A DNA stretch of 31,493 nt from CALGLS01 sp047626155 (GCA_047626155.1 JBLHRR010000051.1:1-31493); one strand, 5' to 3'. Positions 18,181-26,638 are shown, numbered from the stretch's first letter. The notes: generated by a model not told the origin, from the sequence alone. Numbers and translations are program-made.

Positions 18181-19074
18181 ATGAGCACCAAGGCTTCTTT
18201 TTTACTAACATTACTGCTACTCTTTTCTCTGAGTTGCGCTGATGATCAATTAGCTCCGCCACTCATCACTACCGATGAGTTCTCCATCATTGCAGAATTG
18301 CCTGGGTCTATAAAAGAAAGCTCTGGAATCTTTTATTCAGACGCTGGTTTCCTATGGACGCATAACGATAGTGGGGATGCGAGTATAATTTATAATATTG
18401 ACCTAAATCAAGGCAGTGTAGTGAAAACACTGAATCTGGAAAACGTTGAACATGTAGACTGGGAATCCGTCACTCAAGATGATGAACATGTTTATATTGG
18501 AGACATTGGCAACAACAACGGTACTCGGACAGACTTGGCCATTCATAAATTTCCAACAGTAGCATTACAAAACAATGATAGTGTAGCTGTAAGCACCATT
18601 ACTTTTACCTATGCAGACCAAAATGATTTTAGCTCTAAGGAAAAACACAACTTCGATTGTGAAGCTATGATTCCTTTGGACGATCAGCTTTTTTTATTTA
18701 CTAAAAACAGAGCGAACTTAGAAACTAATATTTACACCGTATCAAAAGATCCAGGCACCTATATACTGGAACAAGCAAATAACTTCGCGGTGGATGGTTT
18801 TATCACTGCCGCTGCCATCAATAAGCAATCAACCCGTATTTGTCTGCTCGGCTATGACATAAATGAACCTCCCTTTAAGCCTTTCATTTGGCTAATTAGC
18901 GACTTTCAAGGAAGCGACTTCCTCAATGGAAAGCTCAGACGAATCAACTTAGATTTGTCCGTTCAGACAGAAGCAATTTGTTTTGTCCATGATGATTTAA
19001 TTTACTTCACCTCAGAAGCAGAAAGTGGTAGGGCTGCCTTTGTTTATGCTTTAGATTTGAGTAAATGGTGGTAA
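18181..19074 (+). CDS. Putative beta-propeller lipoprotein
   Basis: The 297-residue protein has a hydrophobic leader ending LFSLSC/ADD, which looks like a lipoprotein signal with a relaxed lipobox. The body is beta-rich with blade-like stretches (SGIFYSDAGFLWTHNDSGDAS, VDWESVTQDDEHVYIGDIGNNNGTR, CEAMIPLDDQLFLFTKNR, ICFVHDDLIYFTSEAE). The WTHNDSG...DWE...GDIGNN pattern recurs in uncharacterised propeller-like proteins of Bacteroidota. It starts 22 bp after the CotH stop and could be co-transcribed with it. The function is unknown. Confidence 0.7.
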   Translation: MSTKASFLLTLLLLFSLSCADDQLAPPLITTDEFSIIAELPGSIKESSGIFYSDAGFLWTHNDSGDASIIYNIDLNQGSVVKTLNLENVEHVDWESVTQDDEHVYIGDIGNNNGTRTDLAIHKFPTVALQNNDSVAVSTITFTYADQNDFSSKEKHNFDCEAMIPLDDQLFLFTKNRANLETNIYTVSKDPGTYILEQANNFAVDGFITAAAINKQSTRICLLGYDINEPPFKPFIWLISDFQGSDFLNGKLRRINLDLSVQTEAICFVHDDLIYFTSEAESGRAAFVYALDLSKWW

Positions 19075-19098
19075 GCTTATACATCAATTTGATAGGTA

Positions 19099-19959
19099 GT
19101 GAATCAAAAACGTAAAATGAACTTCATACGAACAAGCCTGCATATTTTTCGATTTTTAATCATTGTCGTCCTTCTCACTGTCCTTACTCAGATAGGCGGT
19201 CTGATCTACTTGTTGCTTAAACCTCTTGGTCTTTATTTAAAACAAAAGAAGAATAACTGGAAAGGCTTTGCGCTCAGAATGACCATGTATTTTGGAATTT
19301 ATCTTTTAGTATCTGTCACCTTAATTCCAAGACTTGCTCGGCAATATAACCGAGTTCCCCTACCCTGCTTTTCCTCCGAGACCGCTCCCATAAAACCTGC
19401 AAGGTATTTCTTCTGGATCGCCAATCGACATTATGTTCGAACTGAGTTATACGACCTTATCATTGACGTTTCTAACAATATAAACACAAAGTATCCTAAT
19501 ATAGAGATTCAATATTTGGATGCTAATTTTCCGCTATTCAAATACTTTCCGTTATTACCACACAAGAGCCATAATGATGGCCGACGCTTGGATATTTGCT
19601 TTTTGTATAAAAATAAAAATGGAGAGAAAGTAAACGTTGCCCCTGGCGTCTTGGGTTATGGCCATTGTGAGCAACCGAGAAAAGGAGAAGTAGATTATCC
19701 GGAACGCTGTCGAAAAAAGGGTTATCGTCTCTATTCCATGTTATATCATCTGACTAAAAATTTTCGGATGGATGCCTATCTATTTGACAAAGAAGCCAAC
19801 CGAGTCTTGCTTAAGGAAATAACAAAACAGAAAAAAGTAAGGAAGGTATTTATAGAACCTCATTTGAAAACGAGGTTGAAGTTAGGACCAGAAGATAAAA
19901 TTCGATTCCATGGTTGCGGTGCCGTGAGACATGATGATCACATTCATTTAGAGTTGTAA
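19099..19959 (+). CDS. Membrane-anchored protein with LAS/MepA-like zinc-peptidase signature
   Basis: The GTG start at 19099 gives 286 residues; an ATG at 19117 would give 280. Two hydrophobic segments (about 17-40 and 60-78) anchor the N-terminus, leaving a 200-residue domain probably in the periplasm. That domain carries SHNDGRRLDICF (His158, Asp165; H-x6-D) and, at the C-terminus, HDDHIHLEL (His281-x-His283). This is the ligand spacing of the LAS fold (MepA, D-Ala-D-Ala carboxypeptidases, lysostaphin relatives): H-x6-D ... H-x-H. The phrase FIEPHLKTRLKL before the last motif also resembles the equivalent strand and helix in MepA. I infer a murein endopeptidase or carboxypeptidase. Overall similarity is remote, so a non-peptidase role is possible. 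Confidence 0.6.
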   Translation: MNQKRKMNFIRTSLHIFRFLIIVVLLTVLTQIGGLIYLLLKPLGLYLKQKKNNWKGFALRMTMYFGIYLLVSVTLIPRLARQYNRVPLPCFSSETAPIKPARYFFWIANRHYVRTELYDLIIDVSNNINTKYPNIEIQYLDANFPLFKYFPLLPHKSHNDGRRLDICFLYKNKNGEKVNVAPGVLGYGHCEQPRKGEVDYPERCRKKGYRLYSMLYHLTKNFRMDAYLFDKEANRVLLKEITKQKKVRKVFIEPHLKTRLKLGPEDKIRFHGCGAVRHDDHIHLEL

Positions 19960-19974
19960 AATTGTCTTTAAACA

Positions 19975-20007
19975 AAAAGACCCGCAGCGCAAGGCCACAG
20001 GTCTTTT
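19975..20007. terminator. Bidirectional terminator between convergent genes
   Basis: AAAAGACC (19975-19982) pairs with GGTCTTTT (20000-20007), extended inward by CG/TG-type pairs. A-rich and T-rich flanks serve both strands. It separates the peptidase-like gene (plus) from ilvE (minus). Confidence 0.8.
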
Positions 20008-20033
20008 GTAATCTCTTAACAATAATCTTTTAT

Positions 20034-21110
20034 CTACGCCTCAATCAATTCTTTAACTGGAACGATCCAGCCTCGTGTATCTTCAATAGAGCCATTTCTC
20101 AAACCAACAATCTCCGCTTTCGCTTCATGGCTGATCTTTCGATCCTCTATTTTTGGTAAAACCATTTTCATTCCTTTATAAGTAATTTCAGAAACATGAG
20201 CAATTACAGCAGCTGTTCCCGTTCCAAAACACTCTTGTAATAAACCCGCTTTATGGTATTCTACTATTTCATCAATTGTAATCAAACGCTCTTCAACTTC
20301 GTACCCTTTACTTCTTAGAATCGTCATCACAGAGTCTCTAGTAATTCCTTTTAGAATCGCTCCATCCGTTATAGGCGTAATCACTTTTCCATCTACCACG
20401 AAGAAAATATTCATGGTTCCTACTTCCTGGATGTATTTGAATTCAGCACCATCTAACCATAAGATCTGATCGTAACCCTTTTCCTTTGCTTTTTTAGCCG
20501 GCAGTAAAGAGGCTGCATAGTTACCTGCTGCTTTTGCTTCTCCAACACCTCCTTTAGCCGCGCGTACATAATGATCTTCGGCAACTAAGGTAACTGGCTT
20601 AGAATAGTATGGTCCAACTGGCCCGGTAAAAATGATAAACCGGTAAGACTCTGAAGGAGCTACTCCTATGAACCCACTATTGGCAAACATGAAAGGGCGA
20701 ATGTATAAAGCTGATCCGTCTCCTTCTGGAATCCATCCTTTATCAAGTGCTACTAGTTTGTGTATGGCCTCTAAAAAAGCATCCTCAGGGAAAGGGGGCA
20801 TACAAAGTCGAGCTCCAGACGCATTCAATCTACGGGAGTGCATTTCCGGTCTTAGAAATAATGGATTTCCTTTACGATCTACCGTTGCTTTCATCCCTTC
20901 AAAGATCGCTTGTCCGTAGTGGAGGGACATGCAAGCAGGATGAACTTCAAAATTCCCAAAAGGTACAATCTCCATATTTTTCCATTCCCCGTCTTCATAA
21001 TCAGCGACAAACATATGATCAGAAAAGGTACGACCAAAAGGAATGTTGTTGAAATCGATGCTAGATAAGCGGGAGTTGTTAACTTTGGTTATTTTTATAT
21101 TGGTAGTCAT
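20034..21110 (-). CDS. ilvE: Branched-chain amino acid aminotransferase
   Basis: The 358-residue PLP enzyme of fold type IV interconverts Leu, Ile and Val with their 2-oxo acids, using glutamate/2-oxoglutarate. Landmarks of the eukaryote-like BCAT group are present: FGRTFSDHMFVADY, LHYGQAIFEGMKA, FLRPEMHSRRLNASGARLCMP, the lysine motif GEAKAAGNYAASLLPA (Lys193 as the PLP Schiff base), and the clade signature DQILWLDGAEFKYIQEVGTMNIFFV. The length and both ends match the family. It stands alone on the minus strand between a terminator and its own promoter, not in an ilv operon. Confidence 0.96.
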   Translation of the reverse strand: MTTNIKITKVNNSRLSSIDFNNIPFGRTFSDHMFVADYEDGEWKNMEIVPFGNFEVHPACMSLHYGQAIFEGMKATVDRKGNPLFLRPEMHSRRLNASGARLCMPPFPEDAFLEAIHKLVALDKGWIPEGDGSALYIRPFMFANSGFIGVAPSESYRFIIFTGPVGPYYSKPVTLVAEDHYVRAAKGGVGEAKAAGNYAASLLPAKKAKEKGYDQILWLDGAEFKYIQEVGTMNIFFVVDGKVITPITDGAILKGITRDSVMTILRSKGYEVEERLITIDEIVEYHKAGLLQECFGTGTAAVIAHVSEITYKGMKMVLPKIEDRKISHEAKAEIVGLRNGSIEDTRGWIVPVKELIEA

Positions 21111-21130
21111 AAGCGCGGTTGTTATTTTTA

Positions 21131-21161
21131 CAAAAGTACAAAATATTCTTTTATTTTACAA
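21131..21161 (-). promoter_or_regulatory. Bacteroidota-type promoter of ilvE
   Basis: On the minus strand TTG (21161-21159), a 20-nt spacer and TACTTTTG (21138-21131) match the TTG/TAnnTTTG consensus. The start codon at 21110 follows 20 bp later, so the 5' leader is very short and leaves no room for an attenuator. Confidence 0.8.
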
Positions 21162-21212
21162 ATGCTATTATTTTAGGCTCATTTTTACTAATTATTCTGA
21201 ATTATACCACAT

Positions 21213-21677
21213 ATGGAGAATTTTATTCTGAAGAGCGAGTTTTTTGATCAATCTGTTATCCGTCTTCCGGAAGACAAAATTGAGGCTGTGCTCTTTACAG
21301 GAAGCAACCAAAAAAAGATATTAATCGTCTCTTTGGTACATACGGAAAGTGAAGTCGCAGACGATGTTTTTTTAAAGAAAATATTTGAATCTGTAAAGAT
21401 TGAGTTAGCTCAAGATACTACCCTACTTTCCTTTAAACAAGATAAGGCATTTACCTGGAAAACAATAACAACAAGTTTTGATTTTGACTACTTGGTTTTC
21501 TTCGGACAAAACTTACAAAATCTGGGATTGCAATTGGCTTTCCAACCTTATATTCCTTTTGACTTTCAGGGGAAGCAAATATTAGTAGCCGAACCTTTAG
21601 AGTTGATCGCAATAGACAGAGCCAAGAAAGGGGCTTTATGGAATGCACTAAAGGGGCTGTTTCTAAAAGAGGGGTAA
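21213..21677 (+). CDS. Small conserved-looking hypothetical protein
   Basis: The 154-residue soluble protein has no signal peptide or membrane segment and starts at ATG 21213, divergent from ilvE. Alternating beta and alpha patterns (EAVLFTGSNQKKILIVSL, YLVFFGQNLQNLGLQ) end in LELIAIDRAKKGALWNALKGLF. That tail, with a short helix and ...K-x-x-LW-x-x-L/I, reminds me of the C-terminus of the DNA polymerase III psi subunit (HolD). The resemblance is weak and only suggestive. No function is assigned. Confidence 0.55.
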   Translation: MENFILKSEFFDQSVIRLPEDKIEAVLFTGSNQKKILIVSLVHTESEVADDVFLKKIFESVKIELAQDTTLLSFKQDKAFTWKTITTSFDFDYLVFFGQNLQNLGLQLAFQPYIPFDFQGKQILVAEPLELIAIDRAKKGALWNALKGLFLKEG

Positions 21678-21769
21678 ACAAGCCATGTACTGAATGGGTA
21701 TCTAATAAACCAAAGATGTTCGCAGATTGAGCGACTAATCAACTAATAACTAATCAACTAAATACAGAC

Positions 21770-22354
21770 GTGAATAAACTCGTATTTGCCACCGGCAACC
21801 CCAACAAAGTTAGAGAAGTCAATGAATTGTTAACCGATATCCTCCCTGTAGTGGGAATGAAAGAAATTGGTTGTGAAGAAGACCTTCCGGAAACTCAAAG
21901 CACTCTAGAAGGCAATGCCTTACAAAAGGCTCGTTATCTAAAAGAGCATTATGGTGCTGATTGTTTTTCAGAGGATACCGGATTGGAGATAGATGCGCTC
22001 AATGGTGATCCGGGTGTTTACACCGCCCGATATGGTGGCCCTAAAAAAGACAGTGCGGCTAATATGTCCAAGGCGTTAGCGGAGCTGAAATCTTTTAAAA
22101 CAAAAGAAGAAAGAGGCGCGCAATTTCGAACGGTCATTGCTTTGATTTGGGAAGGAAGAGAATACCTCTTTGAAGGCGTTGCCAGAGGTCACATTTCGAC
22201 GGAATTATCAGGAACGAAAGGTTTTGGTTATGATCCTATTTTTGTTCCGGAAGGATATGATCGAACTTTTGCAAATATTGATTCTGCTGAGAAAAACAAG
22301 ATTAGTCATAGAGGAAAAGCCGTAAGAAAGTTGATTGATTTCTTTAAAAAATAA
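21770..22354 (+). CDS. rdgB: XTP/dITP diphosphatase (non-canonical purine NTP pyrophosphatase)
   Basis: The 194-residue enzyme of the HAM1/RdgB family hydrolyses ITP, dITP and XTP to monophosphates, keeping deaminated purines out of nucleic acids. The N-terminal ATGNPNKVREVNELL, the metal-site region FSEDTGLEIDALNGDPGVYTARYGG, and GFGYDPIFVPEGYDRTFA with the final SHRGKAVRKL are all present. The GTG at 21770 is the start, placing the nucleotide loop at residues 7-13. It lies about 90 bp after the small hypothetical gene; the spacer only contains low-complexity TAATCAACTAA-type repeats. Confidence 0.96.
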   Translation: MNKLVFATGNPNKVREVNELLTDILPVVGMKEIGCEEDLPETQSTLEGNALQKARYLKEHYGADCFSEDTGLEIDALNGDPGVYTARYGGPKKDSAANMSKALAELKSFKTKEERGAQFRTVIALIWEGREYLFEGVARGHISTELSGTKGFGYDPIFVPEGYDRTFANIDSAEKNKISHRGKAVRKLIDFFKK

Positions 22355-22492
22355 TAATCAGTTAACAGGCCATTAAATCGTTTTAACGCTTATTTCAATA
22401 TATACATCAGGTCAAATTTCTGTAAATTCAGTAAAGAGTTCTAAGAATAAAACCGTAATTTCAGCAAACTAACAGGAGTAAAACTGAAAATT

Positions 22493-23047
22493 ATGATCAC
22501 CTCAAAGCTAAGTATAAAAGCGCTTGCCCCTTCGCTATTGATACAGAGATGTATTGCTGGGAAGAAAACGGCCCAGGTCGAGCTCTATAATACTTATTCG
22601 CCCACGATGTTCGGTATTTGTCTTCGTTACTCTAATGATTACCACAGCGCCGAAGACCTATTGCAAGAAGGATTTATAAAAGCCTTCAACAATATCGACA
22701 GATACAAAGCGCAGGGCTCTTTTGAAGGCTGGCTTAAACGTATCTTCATCAATACGGCCATAGAGCAATATCGAAAAAGTAAACGCTTGTCTTTTCTCCC
22801 TTTGGAAAAAGAGCAACAATTTGCCAGCCAAGAAACTAATGCATTGGACAAGCTGGTTGTTGAGGACTTATTAAAATTATTACAAAAAACACCTTACGGT
22901 TATCGAACCGTTTTCAATTTATATGTCGTAGAAGGTTATAACCACCGAGAGATTGCTGAACTCTTAGGCATTAGCGAAGGCACCTCTAAATCTCAACTCG
23001 CCAGAGCACGCTCCTTTTTGAAAGAGTTGATTTTAAAACAAAATTAA
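22493..23047 (+). CDS. ECF-type RNA polymerase sigma factor
   Basis: The 184-residue sigma-70 family factor has region 2 at about residues 25-95 (YNTYSPTMFGICLRYSNDYHSAEDLLQEGFIKAFNNIDRY...FEGWLKRIFINTAIEQYRKSKR) and region 4 at about 125-180, with the helix-turn-helix REIAELLGISEGTSKSQLARARSFLKE. Regions 1 and 3 are absent, as in ECF factors. It is followed 10 bp later by a single-pass membrane protein with a cytoplasmic N-terminus, probably its anti-sigma factor. The target genes are unknown. The 138-bp upstream spacer shows no clear TAnnTTTG element, so it may be autoregulated through another consensus. Confidence 0.94.
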   Translation: MITSKLSIKALAPSLLIQRCIAGKKTAQVELYNTYSPTMFGICLRYSNDYHSAEDLLQEGFIKAFNNIDRYKAQGSFEGWLKRIFINTAIEQYRKSKRLSFLPLEKEQQFASQETNALDKLVVEDLLKLLQKTPYGYRTVFNLYVVEGYNHREIAELLGISEGTSKSQLARARSFLKELILKQN

Positions 23048-23057
23048 TGTAATACCA

Positions 23058-23810
23058 ATGAAGAAGAACACTGATAAAAATACAGATAACATTTTCAAAA
23101 AACATTTTGAAAATTTTCAGGTTCCCCCTCCCAAAGCAAAGTGGGAGGAGATAGAGGGGGGTATGGACAGCGATATGGATCAAGAATTCAGAGAAAGACT
23201 ACAGCCTCTTCAAATTACACCACAGGCAAAAATTTGGGAAAACATACAAGAGGAATTACCCCTTCACCCAAAAGCAAGACGTTATATCAGCTGGATGACA
23301 AAGATTGCGGCCATCCTCGTAATTGGGATGTTACTTTCTATTTTATCTGACCAACATAAACAAGAGGAAATTGCATTGTCCGATAATAACTCAGAACAAA
23401 CAATACTTTCTCTAGAATTAAATAAATCAAACAATCCAACAGACGACTTTTTAAGAGAAAGCGAAAACACGGCTTTTGTTTTTGAAGTTAAAAAGAGAAG
23501 TCATTCCAGAAAATATTACCAAAAATACAGCAAGGAGGAGGAAGCTGAAATGAAAAAATTACTCCGGTTTATCCTAGACGACGATGAAGACCTTGCCAAT
23601 ATGTCTGACCCTGAAGTAATCAACGAAAGCTTAAAACCCATTGAAGCTCTAAAAGGTGAAATGGCTTTAGCCAAAATAGATGTAGAGGCACCTGAACAAG
23701 CTGACTTGAGAATAAGAATCCCACTTATTATTGTTGAAACAGAACAGGAGGCTGCTGACCTAATTCAACTATACGAATCAAGTCATGCACCTCTAAACAG
23801 AGTGGATTAG
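23058..23810 (+). CDS. Probable anti-sigma factor, single-pass membrane protein
   Basis: The 250-residue protein begins 10 bp after the sigma-factor gene. The cytoplasmic N-terminus holds two tandem copies of an F/L-x-x-x-x-V/I-x-P-x-A-x-W-x-x-I motif: ENFQVPPPKAKWEEI (about 18-32) and QPLQITPQAKIWENI (about 49-63). One membrane segment follows (about 79-97, WMTKIAAILVIGMLLSIL), then a charged, low-complexity extracytoplasmic part. The topology, the position and the PP-x-x-x-W motif fit anti-sigma proteins of Bacteroidota ECF systems. No zinc-binding ZAS motif is present. The assignment is from context and topology, not from a recognised domain. Confidence 0.68.
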   Translation: MKKNTDKNTDNIFKKHFENFQVPPPKAKWEEIEGGMDSDMDQEFRERLQPLQITPQAKIWENIQEELPLHPKARRYISWMTKIAAILVIGMLLSILSDQHKQEEIALSDNNSEQTILSLELNKSNNPTDDFLRESENTAFVFEVKKRSHSRKYYQKYSKEEEAEMKKLLRFILDDDEDLANMSDPEVINESLKPIEALKGEMALAKIDVEAPEQADLRIRIPLIIVETEQEAADLIQLYESSHAPLNRVD

Positions 23811-23831
23811 ATCATTTTTCCTACTTTATAA

Positions 23832-24563
23832 ATGCAACATCCGGAATCTCACTTCTCTCCTCTTCCCATAATATTCGAAGATGAAAGTCTCATTGCCATC
23901 AATAAACCGAGTGGCTTATTGGTGCATCGTACGTCTATAAGCGAGGATACGGTCTTTGCCTTACAACTGCTACGTGATCAAATAAACCAACGCATCTACC
24001 CCGTTCATCGCCTCGACAGAGGAACCAGTGGCGTACTCCTATTTGGAAAAACCAGCGCTGCAGCGGCTCAGATTTCCGAACAAATGCGAAACAACGAAAT
24101 CCATAAAACCTACCTGGCCATCATCAGAGGTTATGTAGCAGAAGAAGGCATCATTGATTACGCACTTAACAATAAAGACAAACCTCATCTTCCGCCAAAG
24201 GAATCTATAACAAGATATACCCGACTCACACAAAATGAATTAGATTTTTCGGTAAACCGCTATCCTACTTCTCGATATACCCTCGTAGTCGTTCATCCCG
24301 AAACGGGGCGGAAGCATCAAATACGGCGACACTTTGCGCATTTGCGTCATCCCATCATAGCAGATAAGAAGCACGGAGACTGTAAGCAGAATAAATATTT
24401 TGAGGAACAGTTTGAAATGAGGCAAATGATGTTACATGCTAAAAAGCTGAAATGTAAGCATCCTGTTACAGGAGAGGATATTTTATTGGAAGCAGAGTTA
24501 CCTGAAGCTTTTTTACGGACGCTGAAATTGTTGAAGCTAGAGGTGGATCTCACCCAGCTTTAA
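23832..24563 (+). CDS. truC: RluA-family pseudouridine synthase, TruC-like
   Basis: The 243-residue enzyme converts uridine to pseudouridine in RNA. The catalytic motif HRLDRGTSGVLLFGK has Asp62. KPSGLLVHRT lies upstream, and HPETGRKHQIRRHFAHLRHPIIADKKHGD is the typical RluA-class substrate-binding block. No S4 domain is present, and its length and the HPIIADKKHGD wording resemble TruC, which modifies U65 of some tRNAs. Other short RluA-class enzymes are possible. It follows the anti-sigma gene by 21 bp and ends at a cluster of palindromes. Confidence 0.85.
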   Translation: MQHPESHFSPLPIIFEDESLIAINKPSGLLVHRTSISEDTVFALQLLRDQINQRIYPVHRLDRGTSGVLLFGKTSAAAAQISEQMRNNEIHKTYLAIIRGYVAEEGIIDYALNNKDKPHLPPKESITRYTRLTQNELDFSVNRYPTSRYTLVVVHPETGRKHQIRRHFAHLRHPIIADKKHGDCKQNKYFEEQFEMRQMMLHAKKLKCKHPVTGEDILLEAELPEAFLRTLKLLKLEVDLTQL

Positions 24564-24594
24564 TTTGCAATTGCAATCGTTCAGCACTGTAGAC

Positions 24595-24743
24595 GGTGCG
24601 ACCCTGATGGGGTCGAAAAAAATGGTTTCCTTATCTCCTAACCTACTGTGACCGCTCTGCGGTCATGCAACTATCACCTCAGAGAGGTCACCGTAGATTA
24701 GACCTCAATCAATCTTTGATTTCGACAGCAGAGCGGTCGCACC
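24595..24743. repeat. Cluster of palindromes between convergent genes
   Basis: The ends GGTGCGACC (24595-24603) and GGTCGCACC (24735-24743) are exact inverted copies. Inside lie CGACCC-TGATG-GGGTCG (24599-24615) followed by seven A's, TGACCGC-TCT-GCGGTCA (24649-24665) and ACCTC-AGA-GAGGT (24676-24688). GCAGAGCGGTC (24728-24738) is the exact complement of GACCGCTCTGC (24650-24660). It fills the spacer between truC (plus) and the TauE-like gene (minus). It may end transcription from both sides or be a dispersed intergenic repeat. Confidence 0.75.
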
Positions 24744-24774
24744 TTCCATCCCCTCAGCAATTACTAAAGAAGAC

Positions 24775-25515
24775 CTATCTGAAAAATATCAACAAAGCAC
24801 CCACCGCAGTCATCAGCAAAATAAACTTACGATATTGTTGATCCTCGAAATAGGAGACCAGCTTTACGCCAATCAAAAATCCCAAAATAATAGCGGGCAT
24901 TAATTGCAGATTAAAATACAAAGTCTCGATTGTAATCGTCTCCCAGACGAAAACATGAAAAGGGATTTTGAATAGATTAATAATAAAAAACAACCAAGCA
25001 GCTGTTCCAATGAATTGATCTTTTGGCAATCTCATGGCCAGGAAAAAGAGATTAGAAAAAGCGCCCGCCAAGTTCCCAACCATTGTAGTAAAGCCCGCTA
25101 CAAAACCAATGCTTCCGGCGAACCAGAGCTGTGAAGGCACTTCCTTAGACTTCCGCCGATCCCACCAATACATCAGTATCACAGAACCTAAAATAATGAA
25201 GGCCATTCCTTTTTTGAATAAATCCTCTGGAATATCCTTACCGGTGTAGACGCCAACGAGTACGCCCATAATCATCCAGGGCATTAACCTAACAATATAT
25301 TTCCATTGACAATGCCGATTGTAATAAATCACTGCAAGAATATCTCCTCCTATGAGGATTGGTAACAATAGTCCTGTAGATGCCTTGCTTCCAAAGGTAT
25401 AAGCCATCAGCGCTACAAAGGCAATCGTAATGCCTTTGATCCCGCCTTTAGACATACCAATAGCGAGGGCAGAAAGAAGGGCGGCGGCGTAGTGTAAGTA
25501 GCTTAGTTCGGGCAT
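24775..25515 (-). CDS. TauE/SafE-family membrane permease
   Basis: The 246-residue integral membrane protein has about seven to eight hydrophobic segments. The family-typical first loop GMSKGGIKGI (about residues 21-30) and the matching second-half motif FTTMVGNLAGAFSNLFFLA (about 141-159) reflect the internal duplication of TauE/SafE proteins, which export sulfite, sulfoacetate and related organosulfur anions. The substrate is not predictable here. It is the last gene of the minus-strand run, 55 bp after the DAHP synthase gene, so it may be co-transcribed with the aromatic genes without sharing a pathway with them. Confidence 0.88.
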   Translation of the reverse strand: MPELSYLHYAAALLSALAIGMSKGGIKGITIAFVALMAYTFGSKASTGLLLPILIGGDILAVIYYNRHCQWKYIVRLMPWMIMGVLVGVYTGKDIPEDLFKKGMAFIILGSVILMYWWDRRKSKEVPSQLWFAGSIGFVAGFTTMVGNLAGAFSNLFFLAMRLPKDQFIGTAAWLFFIINLFKIPFHVFVWETITIETLYFNLQLMPAIILGFLIGVKLVSYFEDQQYRKFILLMTAVGALLIFFR

Positions 25516-25570
25516 CGTTTTAAAAGTTGAGGGTGGATGATGGTAGACCAGAGTAGATATCTACCCTTCC

Positions 25571-26638
25571 TTATTCTCCCTCATTCATCACCTGGTTCTG
25601 ATGGTCAATCGACTCTTCGTGGATCGCCTTTAAAAAAGCTTCTATGAAGTTTCCGCCGAGGCCATGATCCTTTGCTTTTTCTTTGGCGGCCTCCAATAGC
25701 TCCGCCCATCTTTTGGCTTGTAATATGGAAATACCATTTTCTTTTTTGTAGCGACCAATGGCATCCGCGACTTGCATCCTACGGCCAAGAAGATTTAGAA
25801 TTTCATCATCCAGTACATCAATCTGACTTCTCAAATCAACCAAATCATTTTGCACCTGACCGTTTCCTTCCTTTCGGAGAACGAGTTCGGAAAAGAGTTG
25901 TTGGTATTGAGCAGGTGTTATTTGTTGAGCGGCATCCGACCAAGCATTATCTGGATCGATGTGGGTCTCCGTCATCAAACCATCGTAATTCAGGTCAAGG
26001 GCTTTTTGAGCAACGGCTTGCAAAGTATCTCTCCTACCACAGATGTGACTGTTATCGCAAAGCAACATCAGGTCCGGAAATTCTTTTTTAAGTTCTATTG
26101 GAATCTGCCAACGTGGAATATTTCTGAATGGCGATTTTCCATACACGGAGAAGCCCCGATGAATTAAGCCAATTTTTGTAATGCCTGCTTTGTAAATTCG
26201 TTCAATGGCACCCATCCATAATTTTAAATCCGGATTTATGGGATTCTTAATTAAAATGGGAATATCAACGCCTTCAACGGCATCTGCAATTTCCTGAACG
26301 GAAAAAGGATTGACCGTTGTTCTAGCACCAAGCCATAGTACGTCAATGTTATGTTTTAAAGCCAGAAAAACATGCTGCGTATTTGCTACTTCTGTAGTCA
26401 CTTTCATTCCGGTTTCTTCTTTGACTCGTTTGAGCCATTTCAATCCTGGGGTACCCACGCCTTCAAATGAATTGGGCCGTGTTCTGGGTTTCCAAATCCC
26501 TGCGCGAAACAATTCAATTTCTTGTCCTGCGAGCTGACGTGCCGTTTCCATTACCTGCTCCTCTGTCTCCGCGCTACAAGGCCCGGCGATGAGGAAAGGT
26601 TTATTTGGGTATTTTCGGTCTAATTGATTTATAGTCAT
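25571..26638 (-). CDS. Bifunctional DAHP synthase / chorismate mutase
   Basis: The 355-residue fusion covers the first step of the shikimate pathway and the branch step to prephenate. Residues 1-255 are a type I-beta (KDO8P-synthase-like) DAHP synthase: FLIAGPCSAETEEQ, FRAGIWKPRTRPNSFEGVG, HRGFSVYGKSPFRN, CDNSHICGRRD and GLMTETHIDPDNAWSDAAQQ. Residues 265-345 are an AroQ-type chorismate mutase (DLRSQIDVLDDEILNLLGRRMQVADAIGRYKKENG). The fused mutase commonly serves also as the feedback-sensing domain of such synthases. It is the fourth gene of the Phe/Tyr operon, 62 bp after tyrA. Together with the tyrA and pheA products it takes flux to phenylpyruvate and 4-hydroxyphenylpyruvate. Confidence 0.95.
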   Translation of the reverse strand: MTINQLDRKYPNKPFLIAGPCSAETEEQVMETARQLAGQEIELFRAGIWKPRTRPNSFEGVGTPGLKWLKRVKEETGMKVTTEVANTQHVFLALKHNIDVLWLGARTTVNPFSVQEIADAVEGVDIPILIKNPINPDLKLWMGAIERIYKAGITKIGLIHRGFSVYGKSPFRNIPRWQIPIELKKEFPDLMLLCDNSHICGRRDTLQAVAQKALDLNYDGLMTETHIDPDNAWSDAAQQITPAQYQQLFSELVLRKEGNGQVQNDLVDLRSQIDVLDDEILNLLGRRMQVADAIGRYKKENGISILQAKRWAELLEAAKEKAKDHGLGGNFIEAFLKAIHEESIDHQNQVMNEGE

